Shown here: positions 5,475 to 12,224 of the stretch, piece by piece
Layout of the letters: every line of letters begins with the position of its first letter
Position numbering within the stretch: position 1 is the stretch's first letter
DNA from: Lachnospiraceae bacterium
GTDB taxonomy: Bacteria; Bacillota; Clostridia; Lachnospirales; Lachnospiraceae
Direction of reading: 5' to 3'
DNA length: 12,224 nt
Assembly: GCA_020860745.1 (NCBI GenBank)
Contig: JAJBTR010000417.1
Coordinates: forward strand, 1 to 12,224
The notes under the pieces: generated by a model
What the model was told of the DNA's origin: nothing
Databases searched by the model: none
The model's input: only the letters and a program-made list of their open reading frames with translations
Position numbers and translations under genes: made by a program

Positions 5475-7028
5475 TCATACAAAGACCATGTTCGCCAGAT
5501 TATCCGGATCCAGCAGTTCCTTGATACGCAGCGTATGTTCATAATAATTGCTGGTAATCGGGTCGAAGGTTTCCACCGTCTCACGGCCGCCAAACGCTGC
5601 AAAACCGATGCCGCCCAGGTGCTGCGTCGCCAGTACCTGAGAACACTCGACGGAATACCGCATCATGGCTCCCGCGGCGTATTCCTCCCGCGGGTCAAAA
5701 ATCATAGTTGCCTCATTGTGCCCCTTAGCACTGTGCTCATAAATACCGATCCAGGCGCCGTCCCCCAGATCATCGGCAGTCTGCCCTTCCGCAATCATCT
5801 GTTCCTTGATACGCTGCGCCTCCCGGGCCTGTTTCATGGTCACATGAAGCGCCTCATCCGCACCCATCGCCACATGGAAAGTCCCCGGCCCGTTAAACAG
5901 GCTCGCATAACCGTCCGCTTTACAGAGAGAGCAGACCTGTGCCTTGCGGTACGGGTTATCTACCTTCCCGCCGATCAGAATTGTGTTCGTCTCCTCCGCT
6001 ATTTTTTCCACACAGGCTACTTTGTAAGCCAGATCACGGTCACTGTTTCCGATGAGTACCATAACTGTCCTCTGCCGCCCCATCTTCAATGCTTCCCTCA
6101 GGTGCGGCTGCTTCAGTGCATTTTCCATAAACTCCGGCATATATCCCCACCCGGTGACGCCGATGGAAAACTTATTCATATAGGTGCAGACCTCTGTCTC
6201 AGCCAGGGCATAATATGCCTTTTCGATATCATCCCATCCTTTGTGGATCATGGTATAAAAGCGAATATTATCCGGCACCTCCACATCCGCCTCATACAGG
6301 TTTCCGTCATTTGGAATGTTATAATCCCGCATGCCGCTCCAATGATATAATTTGACCGCCGCTTTTGTAAAAATTCCCATAGCACCGTCAAACCCGAAAT
6401 AACCGCGGATCATGGCTTTCAGAGACGGTCCCGGACCGTCAGCGGTAAAATAATCCCCGCCGTTCCCGGCCGAACCGATATGGATGATCTCTCCATCCGG
6501 CGCCACCCACTCACAGGCAAGCATATTTCTCCCGTTGTATCCCATAGAAGCCCCTGCGCAGGAACCTCCCTGGTGCGAGCTGATACTCGCGAGAACGGAT
6601 GACTGCGGACCGGCCGTCGTGATACAGCAGGTCAGGCCATGCTGCCATGCCTTATACTCAATCTCACCGCCGCTGGCATAAGGCTCCACTACCGCAATCA
6701 TATTTTCCGGGTCTATGCTGACCACATGGTTCATCCTTCTCAGATCTACAAGCACACAGTCCGGCGAGGTCGCGCCATTGTGCGCGCCATATCCGGTGGA
6801 ATGTGCCTTGTATTTAATCTTATATTTATTGCAGACTTTTACAAAACCGGATACTTCTTCTGCTGTCGCCGGAAGTACAACGGCTGCCGGACGCAGCACC
6901 CAAAGCTGCGGATCCGGCCGGTGAAACAGGTGCTGTGCGTAAGTATCACAGATCTGTTCATCCGCCGTGATGTTCTCCGGTCCTACGATCTGTTCGATCT
7001 CCCTGTAAGCTTCCTCTGGTATTAACAT
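5475..7028 (-). CDS. FAD-binding oxidase, GlcD/vanillyl-alcohol-oxidase-type (last gene of operon)
   Basis: The 517-residue protein has an N-terminal FAD_binding_4 (PCMH-type) domain at about 45-227. It shows the pyrophosphate-binding loop STGYGAHNGAT (77-87), VDLRRMN (94-100) and a VVEPYASGGEIEYKA segment. FGFDGAMGIFTKAAVKL (211-227) closes the domain. The rest is the FAD-linked-oxidase C-terminal substrate-capping domain, ending RIKELLDPDNLANMVFV. Relatives oxidise hydroxy-acids (glycolate, D-lactate) or phenolic alcohols. ATG 7028 is used because AGGAGG lies 8 nt upstream; the codon before it is GTG, giving an alternative one-residue-longer start. The gene follows the Fe-S gene by 12 nt, so the two are co-transcribed. 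It likely passes electrons to that Fe-S protein. Substrate unknown. The M23-like remnant lies convergently just downstream. Confidence 0.88.
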   Translation of the reverse strand: MLIPEEAYREIEQIVGPENITADEQICDTYAQHLFHRPDPQLWVLRPAAVVLPATAEEVSGFVKVCNKYKIKYKAHSTGYGAHNGATSPDCVLVDLRRMNHVVSIDPENMIAVVEPYASGGEIEYKAWQHGLTCCITTAGPQSSVLASISSHQGGSCAGASMGYNGRNMLACEWVAPDGEIIHIGSAGNGGDYFTADGPGPSLKAMIRGYFGFDGAMGIFTKAAVKLYHWSGMRDYNIPNDGNLYEADVEVPDNIRFYTMIHKGWDDIEKAYYALAETEVCTYMNKFSIGVTGWGYMPEFMENALKQPHLREALKMGRQRTVMVLIGNSDRDLAYKVACVEKIAEETNTILIGGKVDNPYRKAQVCSLCKADGYASLFNGPGTFHVAMGADEALHVTMKQAREAQRIKEQMIAEGQTADDLGDGAWIGIYEHSAKGHNEATMIFDPREEYAAGAMMRYSVECSQVLATQHLGGIGFAAFGGRETVETFDPITSNYYEHTLRIKELLDPDNLANMVFV

Positions 7029-7040
7029 CACTTCCGCCTC

Positions 7041-8288
7041 CTATTCATAATATTTTAAAACAAGCTCTGTCAGATCCGCGGCCTGCATATCGCCGGCGGC
7101 AGCCAATGCGCTCTCGCACATCGGGCAGGCCGTAACCAGCATATCCGCACCGGTCATCTGCGCCTCGGTCATCCGGTTCTCAGATGCGGACGCCATAAGA
7201 TCCGGATTTATCTCCGCCACGCCGGCGCTGTTTCCGCAGCACCATGCCCAGCCTTTCCGACGGTCCATCTCAATCAGCTCTACACCTTCAATAGCGGTGA
7301 GCAGTATCCGCGGCGCATCGTAGACACCCAGATCTCCGGTGCGGGTGAGCGCCATGGGCCGGCGGCGCTTATCACCTTCATAGGCTCCCTTATACGGCTC
7401 GCTCCGCCGTCCGAGGTTACAGGGATCCTGATAGGTCACTTTCAGTCCTTCCGCTTTTCCGGGATGAATCAGGCCATCCTGATACATGCGTTCCAGCAGC
7501 TGTGTGATGTGGAGCACTTCCACTCCCGGTTCCATGCCATATCTCGGATAATGCCAGCGAAAGGCGGTAAATGCATGGGCATCCAGCGTAACCAGCATCC
7601 TGGCCCCGGATTTTTTCACGTCCTGTATCAGCTTTTCAGCCGCTGCCTTTCCTTCGTCGATAAATCCCAGGTCAAACGCTTTATCCGCTGCCGTCGGCTC
7701 TTTCACCCCGGAAGTTACCAGGTCAAGTCCTTTTGATAAGAGCAGTGAGACAATCCCATTCGTTCTCTTCGCCAGAGTCCCGCTGAAACGATTCACATCG
7801 CCTGCATACAGGTAAATATCCCCCTGTTCTCCGTTATACACTTTTTTAATATCCAGGCCTTCCGTCCAATCCGCGCAGGAATCCGCTTCCTTACAGAGCT
7901 GATTACCATTTCTCCGGATGGAATCCACGATTGCCTGGTGCTCCGGGTAGATATATCCCGCACGGACGCATTCTTTTCTCAGTTCTTCGATATTTTCGGC
8001 GACATCGATATCCTTGCGGAATACCTTACAGGCATAATCACAGGCTCCGCAGAGCGTGCACTTATAAGCCACATTTTGTGTCGTTTCACAGATTTCGCTA
8101 TGACCGTCGTTGATGGAATATCCGATCTCCAGCTTCCCGCATCCGGAATATGCATTAAAATTATATTTCGTAATAGAAGGGCAGATATACATGGTTTCTG
8201 TCTTCTTAATCCGGTAGGACGGGATCCATTTGCAGTTGCTGCAGCGGTTACACCAGCCCTGATCCGCTTTGTAATCCATAAGTGCCAT
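7041..8288 (-). CDS. Fe-S electron-transfer protein with CCG (HdrB/GlcF-like) domain
   Basis: The 415 residues resemble GlcF/LldE/HdrD-type electron carriers. The N-terminal ferredoxin-like part has C13xxC16xxC19 with C36-P, and a clear C77xxC80xxC83xxxC87, enough for two [4Fe-4S] clusters. The C-terminal CCG domain is complete: DPC290NLGR, C350-C351-G, C388xxC391, the ligand set of cysteine-rich HdrB-type domains. The middle region (about 157-260) has the place of a first CCG domain but has lost its cysteines (YAGDVNRF and TLDAHAFTAFRWHYP). It therefore binds at most one such cluster. Position between two FAD oxidases suggests it collects electrons from one or both and passes them to quinone, an electron-transfer flavoprotein or a ferredoxin partner encoded elsewhere. 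ATG 8288 lies 4 nt beyond the upstream stop, with GGGGG inside that gene's end. Soluble; no membrane helices. Confidence 0.88.
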   Translation of the reverse strand: MALMDYKADQGWCNRCSNCKWIPSYRIKKTETMYICPSITKYNFNAYSGCGKLEIGYSINDGHSEICETTQNVAYKCTLCGACDYACKVFRKDIDVAENIEELRKECVRAGYIYPEHQAIVDSIRRNGNQLCKEADSCADWTEGLDIKKVYNGEQGDIYLYAGDVNRFSGTLAKRTNGIVSLLLSKGLDLVTSGVKEPTAADKAFDLGFIDEGKAAAEKLIQDVKKSGARMLVTLDAHAFTAFRWHYPRYGMEPGVEVLHITQLLERMYQDGLIHPGKAEGLKVTYQDPCNLGRRSEPYKGAYEGDKRRRPMALTRTGDLGVYDAPRILLTAIEGVELIEMDRRKGWAWCCGNSAGVAEINPDLMASASENRMTEAQMTGADMLVTACPMCESALAAAGDMQAADLTELVLKYYE

Positions 8289-8292
8289 AATG

Positions 8293-9771
8293 TCATACCC
8301 CCTTTCCTGTTCCCAGATAGCACAACCTGCCGGGCGCCATAATCTTCTTTTTATCGAAAAATTCTTTCATGATCGGCATATATTTTTTCTGATCCGGGTA
8401 ACGGTCATATACCGCCCCGGTAATTTTCCCGTATGGTCTGGAAAAGAATCCCTGATTGTCCAGCAGAGTGACTGACAAAATTTTCTCCAGTTCCTCTGCC
8501 TTTTCTTTTTCTGCCGCAACGAGAAACTCGATGTGGCAGTTGCGTCCCATCTGGGAAGGCTGGGCGTAGACAACCAGATCTTCCGGATCCAGACCGCAAC
8601 CGGCAACTGCTTTTTCTGCCAGCGCCGCATAAAAGCCAATCTTATCCGCAGTATTCAAGATAAACAGGTCGACTCCGCTTTTTCCGTCTTTTGTCTTCCA
8701 GAATTCCCCCGATGCAGATGTATTGTCCAATACTTCTCTCACCTCTGTGTTGGACAGACCGTTCACTTCTCTCTTCAGCTCAAGTCCGAGTCCGTTCGCA
8801 ATCTCCGCCATATCCTCTATCTGATTCTCCATATAGGTTTCCGGGAAATAACGGAAACCCCGCGCACTGGAAAGATACGTCCACTTCGGCATCGCCATCG
8901 CTTTTTCTTTCTCTATCCCGAAGACATTCCTCATGCCTTTCCGGTTCAGGATTACAGCCTCCTCGCCCAGCCTGCGGCGGATTACATTCGATGCGTATTT
9001 TGCCAGCAGATCAATATCATCGGACTGCACATAGGTCAGGGAATACACCGCCCCAATCGGACGTACTTTCACAGACGCCCAGGTCACGATCGCAAGAGTA
9101 CCCTGTGATCCGGTAATCACCCGGGCCAGGTCCAGCCAGACCGGTCCCTGCGCCTGATTGATGCCGCATCCTGCCTCAAGCATCTCATCCAGAGTACCCG
9201 GCCCCGCTGCGGATCCGGAGCGGAACAGCCGCCCTTTTCCCATAACCATCTCCACTGCGCAAAGCGGATCGGGGACGTCCCAGAGATGTTTCGCTGTCAT
9301 AACCGGGTCGCGATCCACCAGACTGGCCAGCACCGATTTCTCCGCCCGCGGTGCCAGCGGATGTTCCACATACAGGCCATATGGCTTTAATGCGTCATTT
9401 AACTGCCCATATGTAACGCCGGCCTCAATGATCGCCATCTTATTCAGTGGATCAATATTTATGATCCTATTCATTTTGGACAGATTGACTGCCACACACT
9501 TCGTTCCTGCTGCCGGAAGGGAAGAACCATTTCTCGTCTCCGTCCCCTGGCTGGACCGCACAACCAGATTTACCTCGTGTTCATTCGCCTTCTGTACAAC
9601 CATCTGAACCTGTTCGGAGGTAGTCGGATACACGATTGCCTCCGGTGCCTCAGCAGGCACGCGACTGTAATTGCAGTTGGAAAAAGCTGCACATGCCGCA
9701 GGATCCGTTACGATCTCCAGGTCATGGTCTGCCTCATCCAATGCTTTCAGATATTCTGCAATATTGCCCAT
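8293..9771 (-). CDS. FAD-binding oxidase, second GlcD/GlcE-like flavoprotein
   Basis: 492 residues with a FAD_binding_4 domain at about 46-238. The domain shows IVYPTTSEQVQMVV, a VVRSSQGTETRNGSS loop in the pyrophosphate-binding position, VNLSKMNRIINIDP (95-108), IIEAGVTYGQLNDALKPYGL and GSQGTLAIVTWASVKV (221-236). The C-terminal half is the oxidase cap domain, ending KKKIMAPGRLCYLG. It differs clearly from the flavoprotein at 5475, so this is not a recent duplication. The two FAD subunits flanking a CCG Fe-S protein mirror the GlcD/GlcE/GlcF layout of glycolate oxidase. The AAGGGG ribosome binding site is 9 nt upstream of ATG 9771. The stop overlaps the leader of the Fe-S gene. The substrate is unknown: a hydroxy-acid or a benzylic/phenolic alcohol are both compatible. 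Confidence 0.87.
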   Translation of the reverse strand: MGNIAEYLKALDEADHDLEIVTDPAACAAFSNCNYSRVPAEAPEAIVYPTTSEQVQMVVQKANEHEVNLVVRSSQGTETRNGSSLPAAGTKCVAVNLSKMNRIINIDPLNKMAIIEAGVTYGQLNDALKPYGLYVEHPLAPRAEKSVLASLVDRDPVMTAKHLWDVPDPLCAVEMVMGKGRLFRSGSAAGPGTLDEMLEAGCGINQAQGPVWLDLARVITGSQGTLAIVTWASVKVRPIGAVYSLTYVQSDDIDLLAKYASNVIRRRLGEEAVILNRKGMRNVFGIEKEKAMAMPKWTYLSSARGFRYFPETYMENQIEDMAEIANGLGLELKREVNGLSNTEVREVLDNTSASGEFWKTKDGKSGVDLFILNTADKIGFYAALAEKAVAGCGLDPEDLVVYAQPSQMGRNCHIEFLVAAEKEKAEELEKILSVTLLDNQGFFSRPYGKITGAVYDRYPDQKKYMPIMKEFFDKKKIMAPGRLCYLGTGKGV

Positions 9772-9798
9772 GCAAATAACCCCTTTCTTCCCGTCATT

Positions 9799-10281
9799 CT
9801 ATATTGTTTCCGGTATCATCATATTTTCCAGCGCCGCGTCCGTCGCAAGGAAGCGGATACACTGGCCAAAGACGTGCAGCAGCCTGTCCATCTTTTCCAC
9901 ACCGATCTGGTTGACCAGGATATCCTGATAATGTTCGAAAAACCGGTCGCCCGCTCCCGGAACGGATGACCGCATCCGGATCACATCAGACAGTCCCATC
10001 TGCTGCATATGCAGCACTGCCAGGAACATCTCGTCACTGGTAAACTCTTCCGGTATCCAGTGTTTCGGATCCGCCATGTACGCAATCGTCGGAGCAAGAT
10101 AATAAAACGCCTGATCCAGCTTCTCCAGGTTGATTGTTTCCAGCAGATAAGACTGAAATGACTCAAAAAAGCGATCACCCGGCCGGATTTCTCTTTTCAT
10201 CGGCGGCAGCAGCTCAAGGATGCCGGCATCCTGTGCGTTTTTTACCGCATCAAACAAATCTTCCGCTTTTAACTCTGCCAT
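9799..10281 (-). CDS. Unrecognised 160-residue protein built of two 76-residue repeats
   Basis: ATG 10281 (MAELKAEDLF) is chosen because GAGAGG lies 9 nt upstream; the open frame to 10377 would translate part of the intergenic hairpin. Residues 8-71 align without gaps to 84-147 at an offset of 76, with about 19 identical positions. These include GDRFFE in both halves (35-40 and 111-116), AV..xQ..G at 12-20 and 88-96, and EK.D at 53-56 and 129-132. The composition predicts mostly helices; there is one Cys, no cofactor motif, no signal peptide and no membrane helix. It is embedded in the operon, 27 nt before the FAD oxidase. It may be an accessory, assembly or regulatory subunit of the oxidase complex, or a binding protein for the substrate. 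I do not recognise a named family. Confidence 0.75.
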   Translation of the reverse strand: MAELKAEDLFDAVKNAQDAGILELLPPMKREIRPGDRFFESFQSYLLETINLEKLDQAFYYLAPTIAYMADPKHWIPEEFTSDEMFLAVLHMQQMGLSDVIRMRSSVPGAGDRFFEHYQDILVNQIGVEKMDRLLHVFGQCIRFLATDAALENMMIPETI

Positions 10282-10323
10282 GATAAATTTCCTCTCTGAA
10301 TCGTATTCTTCCATTAGTACCCA

Positions 10324-10386
10324 AAATGCGCCAGGCGCCAGGCAAAGGACAAATCTCCTTTGCCTGACAAAGACCACGGCGCATTT
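10324..10386 (-). terminator. Intercistronic two-tier hairpin (partial terminator or processing site)
   Basis: The inner stem is 11 bp, 10339-10349 (CAGGCAAAGGA) with 10356-10366, and has a 6-nt loop. The outer stem is 9 bp, 10324-10332 (AAATGCGCC) with 10378-10386. Read on the minus strand it lies 74 nt after the aldehyde dehydrogenase stop and is followed by only a short T stretch (ATTTTGGG). It could attenuate transcription or stabilise the 3' end of an upstream transcript, setting different levels for the genes on either side. There is no recognisable riboswitch consensus. Confidence 0.4.
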
Positions 10387-10460
10387 CTTGTATCATAGGG
10401 GAAACATGATTACCGTAAAGTATTCAAATGCCAACTCCCTATGATAAAAATACAACTGCA

Positions 10461-11906
10461 TCAGAACGGGTATTTCCGCTTATTTTTGCGCATCGATACC
10501 CACCGCACTTCCGTAAATTCCTCTGTGGAACGGAACCCGCTTCTGCCGGAACCGCTTGCCTTCATGCCTCCGAGCGGCGCGTGGCAATACAGGTTCATAC
10601 CGCTGTCATTGATATGGCAGCCTCCGGATTCTATGCGCTCCGCCATCTGCCAGGCTTTTGTGATATCTTTTGTTATAATACCGCTGGAAAGGCCATATTC
10701 CGAATTGTTAGCGATCCGCAGCGCATCCTCCGCGTCTTTTGCGATAATTACGTTTGCAACAGGCCCGAATACTTCTTCCTGGAAAATATCCATCTCTTCG
10801 GTCATAAGTAGCACCGTCGGCTCATATACCAGTCCATGGTTTTTCCCGCCGCATAAAATCTTTGCCCCCTGTTCTTTTGCCCGGTCAATCTGCGTCAGCA
10901 GCTTATCCATCTGCCCCTGGTTGATCAATGGTCCGATCACCACACCCGGCTCCATGGGGCTGCCGAATTTTAAGCTCTTCGCTTTATTCGTCATCTTCTC
11001 AAGGAACTCCTCTGCAACGCCCTCCTCGACTATCATGCGCTTCGCGTTCATGCAAACCTGTCCCTGATGGATATAACGGCCGAAAGAAGCCGCCTCTACT
11101 GCGTAATCAATATCTGCGTCATTTAAGATAATCAGAGGATCATTCCCGCCAAGTTCAGAAATAAACTTTTTATAGGTATTTGCACACTGCACGCCCAGAC
11201 GTTTGCCTGTCGCGGAGGAACCCACGAATTTCAGACATCTTACTCTGCTGTCTGAAGTAAGCGCATCACCGATCTCAGCAGAACGGCCCGGGCCGCTTGT
11301 CACGATGTTCACCACGCCCTTGGGGATACCGGCCTCATCCAGTGCCTGTACCAGCATAAGCCCGCCCGCAACAGACGACGCTTCCGATGTCTTAAAGACA
11401 ACAGTATTCCCTGCGGCCAGCGGATTTGCCAGAGCCTGAGCGCCCAGGATACCCGCAGCATTCCACGGTGAGATGCTTGCCACAACGCCGAGTGGTTGCC
11501 GCCACATCATATTGACCACGCCCGGATCATCCGAAGGGAAAATCTCGCCATGAACGTCAAATACTTCTGCTGCCGCCTCACGGAAAGTCTCAGGCACCAC
11601 ACCCTTCTGAATACCGGCTACTACCATTGTTGCTCCTGTTTCCAGCTGCAGCGCCCGGAAGAGCTCGTTTCCTTTCTCATCCAGAATTTCCGCCGCTTTA
11701 AATAAGATCTTTCTGCGCTCTGTCGCGGGATAGTCTCTCCACGCCGGGAACGCCGCATAAGCCGCGTCAACTGCTTTTTTGACATCCGCAGACCCGCCGT
11801 TGGCCACCTGAGCATACACTTCGCCGGTATAAGGGTTCATATCGTCATAATATTCCCCGCTTACCGCGTCGGTCCACTCTCCGTTGATATACATTTTGTA
11901 CTTCAT
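10461..11906 (-). CDS. NAD(P)-dependent aldehyde dehydrogenase, vanillin/benzaldehyde-dehydrogenase-like
   Basis: 481 residues, normal for the ALDH superfamily. Start ATG 11906 (MKYKMYINGEW) has AGGAGGAGG 8 nt upstream; the open frame extends seven codons further without a better site. Catalytic features are complete: SPWN (N149), FKTSE (K172, cofactor ribose/phosphate contact), GSSATG (229-234) in the cofactor-binding loop, general base E251 in ELGGND, nucleophile C285 in HQGQVC and E378 in EEVFGP. The pattern is closest, from memory, to the benzaldehyde/vanillin branch that oxidises aromatic aldehydes to acids, but ALDH substrate calls from sequence are weak. It is oriented with, and 62 nt downstream of, the amidohydrolase gene. 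It probably takes the aldehyde made by the FAD oxidases, or supplies an acid to the amidohydrolase/decarboxylase. Confidence 0.93.
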   Translation of the reverse strand: MKYKMYINGEWTDAVSGEYYDDMNPYTGEVYAQVANGGSADVKKAVDAAYAAFPAWRDYPATERRKILFKAAEILDEKGNELFRALQLETGATMVVAGIQKGVVPETFREAAAEVFDVHGEIFPSDDPGVVNMMWRQPLGVVASISPWNAAGILGAQALANPLAAGNTVVFKTSEASSVAGGLMLVQALDEAGIPKGVVNIVTSGPGRSAEIGDALTSDSRVRCLKFVGSSATGKRLGVQCANTYKKFISELGGNDPLIILNDADIDYAVEAASFGRYIHQGQVCMNAKRMIVEEGVAEEFLEKMTNKAKSLKFGSPMEPGVVIGPLINQGQMDKLLTQIDRAKEQGAKILCGGKNHGLVYEPTVLLMTEEMDIFQEEVFGPVANVIIAKDAEDALRIANNSEYGLSSGIITKDITKAWQMAERIESGGCHINDSGMNLYCHAPLGGMKASGSGRSGFRSTEEFTEVRWVSMRKNKRKYPF

Positions 11907-11968
11907 TCCTGTTTCCTCCTCCTTCATTTTTTAATATACAATTACAATATTTTTCTGTTCTGGATCAT

Positions 11969-12224
11969 TTACAGCATAATTCCCAGGTGTTCCGCTGCGT
12001 TTCCATAAAACAACGCTGCCCTTTCTTTTACGGTCAGCGGGATATCATCAAGGAAATCCATCGTATCCGGAACACTTTCATAAGGGTAGTCTGTGGCAAA
12101 GCAGATTTTATCCATGCCCAGCACATTTTTCGTACAAATAAACGCGTCTTGCGACATGTTTCCGCTCGTCGTTACCACAATGTTGTGTTCAAAATAATAG
12201 GACAGCTTATTTTTCGCACTAATA
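11969..12224 (-). CDS. Amidohydrolase-2 family protein, C-terminal part (decarboxylase-like)
   Basis: The frame is open from the window edge (first full codon 12223-12221) to TAA at 11971-11969, about 84 residues, with the N-terminus outside. The part seen has the ending of the PF04909-type TIM-barrel amidohydrolases: NIVVTTSGNMSQDAF, then the strand-8 metal-ligand region ICFATDYPYE (Asp of TDYP) and a helical end with GNAAEHLGI. Members that share TSG and (S/T)DYPFE-like signatures include gamma-resorcylate, 2,3-dihydroxybenzoate and 5-carboxyvanillate decarboxylases, which act on aromatic acids without redox chemistry. Other members hydrolyse lactones or amides, so decarboxylase is a tentative reading. 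It is probably upstream in the same operon as the aldehyde dehydrogenase. The metal-binding HxH near the N-terminus cannot be checked here. Confidence 0.8.
   Translation of the reverse strand, partial: ISAKNKLSYYFEHNIVVTTSGNMSQDAFICTKNVLGMDKICFATDYPYESVPDTMDFLDDIPLTVKERAALFYGNAAEHLGIML

Noticed and set aside
5535..6350. A 271-codon plus-strand open frame opposite the FAD oxidase.
   Set aside because: It is antisense to a gene with clear FAD-domain motifs, has no ribosome binding site, and its translation resembles no protein. High GC of the true gene explains the long shadow frame.
8533..9607. Several overlapping plus-strand open frames (141-191 codons) opposite the second FAD oxidase.
   Set aside because: They overlap one another and a well-supported minus-strand gene, without start signals.
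10441..11067. A 208-codon plus-strand open frame opposite the aldehyde dehydrogenase.
   Set aside because: It is antisense to a complete ALDH with all catalytic residues, and its Ser/Pro-rich translation is typical of a shadow.

Overview
The window looks like a piece of a Gram-positive anaerobic Clostridia chromosome, most likely Lachnospiraceae. This is inferred from strong AGGAGG/GGGG ribosome binding sites, AT-rich promoters, paired Sel1-repeat genes, a Gly/Pro-rich membrane tail protein and oxygen-sensitive Fe-S oxidoreductases. No rRNA, tRNA or CRISPR array was seen.

Left part (1-1990): the C-terminus of a Gly/Pro-rich membrane-anchored protein is followed by a hairpin terminator. Next comes an operon driven by an extended -10 promoter. 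Its first gene encodes an alpha-helical protein with a long glycine/alanine-rich hydrophobic segment. That gene is split by a frame break at a nine-A run (1153-1161), and its missing C-terminus continues in the +1 frame to 1404. The gene after it is cut off after about 24 codons, where it runs head-on into the 5' part of an opposite-strand gene that is also cut off. This is the pattern left by a deletion between two convergent genes.

Middle (2003-4807, minus strand, AT-rich): a HAD-family phosphatase gene with a good sigma-A-type promoter is followed by two Sel1-repeat genes. The two Sel1 genes are in the same frame, separated by one TAA codon and 11 sense codons. The second has no ribosome binding site and its first repeat begins upstream of its ATG, so the pair may be one gene split by a nonsense codon. 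A 16-bp perfect inverted repeat and a frameshifted, zinc-ligand-less M23-peptidase-like remnant (about 4965-5427) separate this block from the next.

Right part (5475-12224, minus strand, visibly more GC-rich): a compact catabolic operon transcribed right to left. The order is an amidohydrolase-2 family enzyme (partial), an aldehyde dehydrogenase, an unrecognised 160-residue protein made of two gapless 76-residue repeats, a FAD-linked oxidase, a CCG-domain Fe-S protein, and a second FAD-linked oxidase. The last three resemble a glycolate-oxidase-like GlcD/GlcE/GlcF module. With the aldehyde dehydrogenase and the amidohydrolase/decarboxylase-like enzyme, the cluster plausibly oxidises an alcohol or hydroxy-acid through an aldehyde to an acid, possibly aromatic. 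The substrate cannot be read from the sequence. This operon and its unrecognised repeat protein are the best candidate for something undescribed here.
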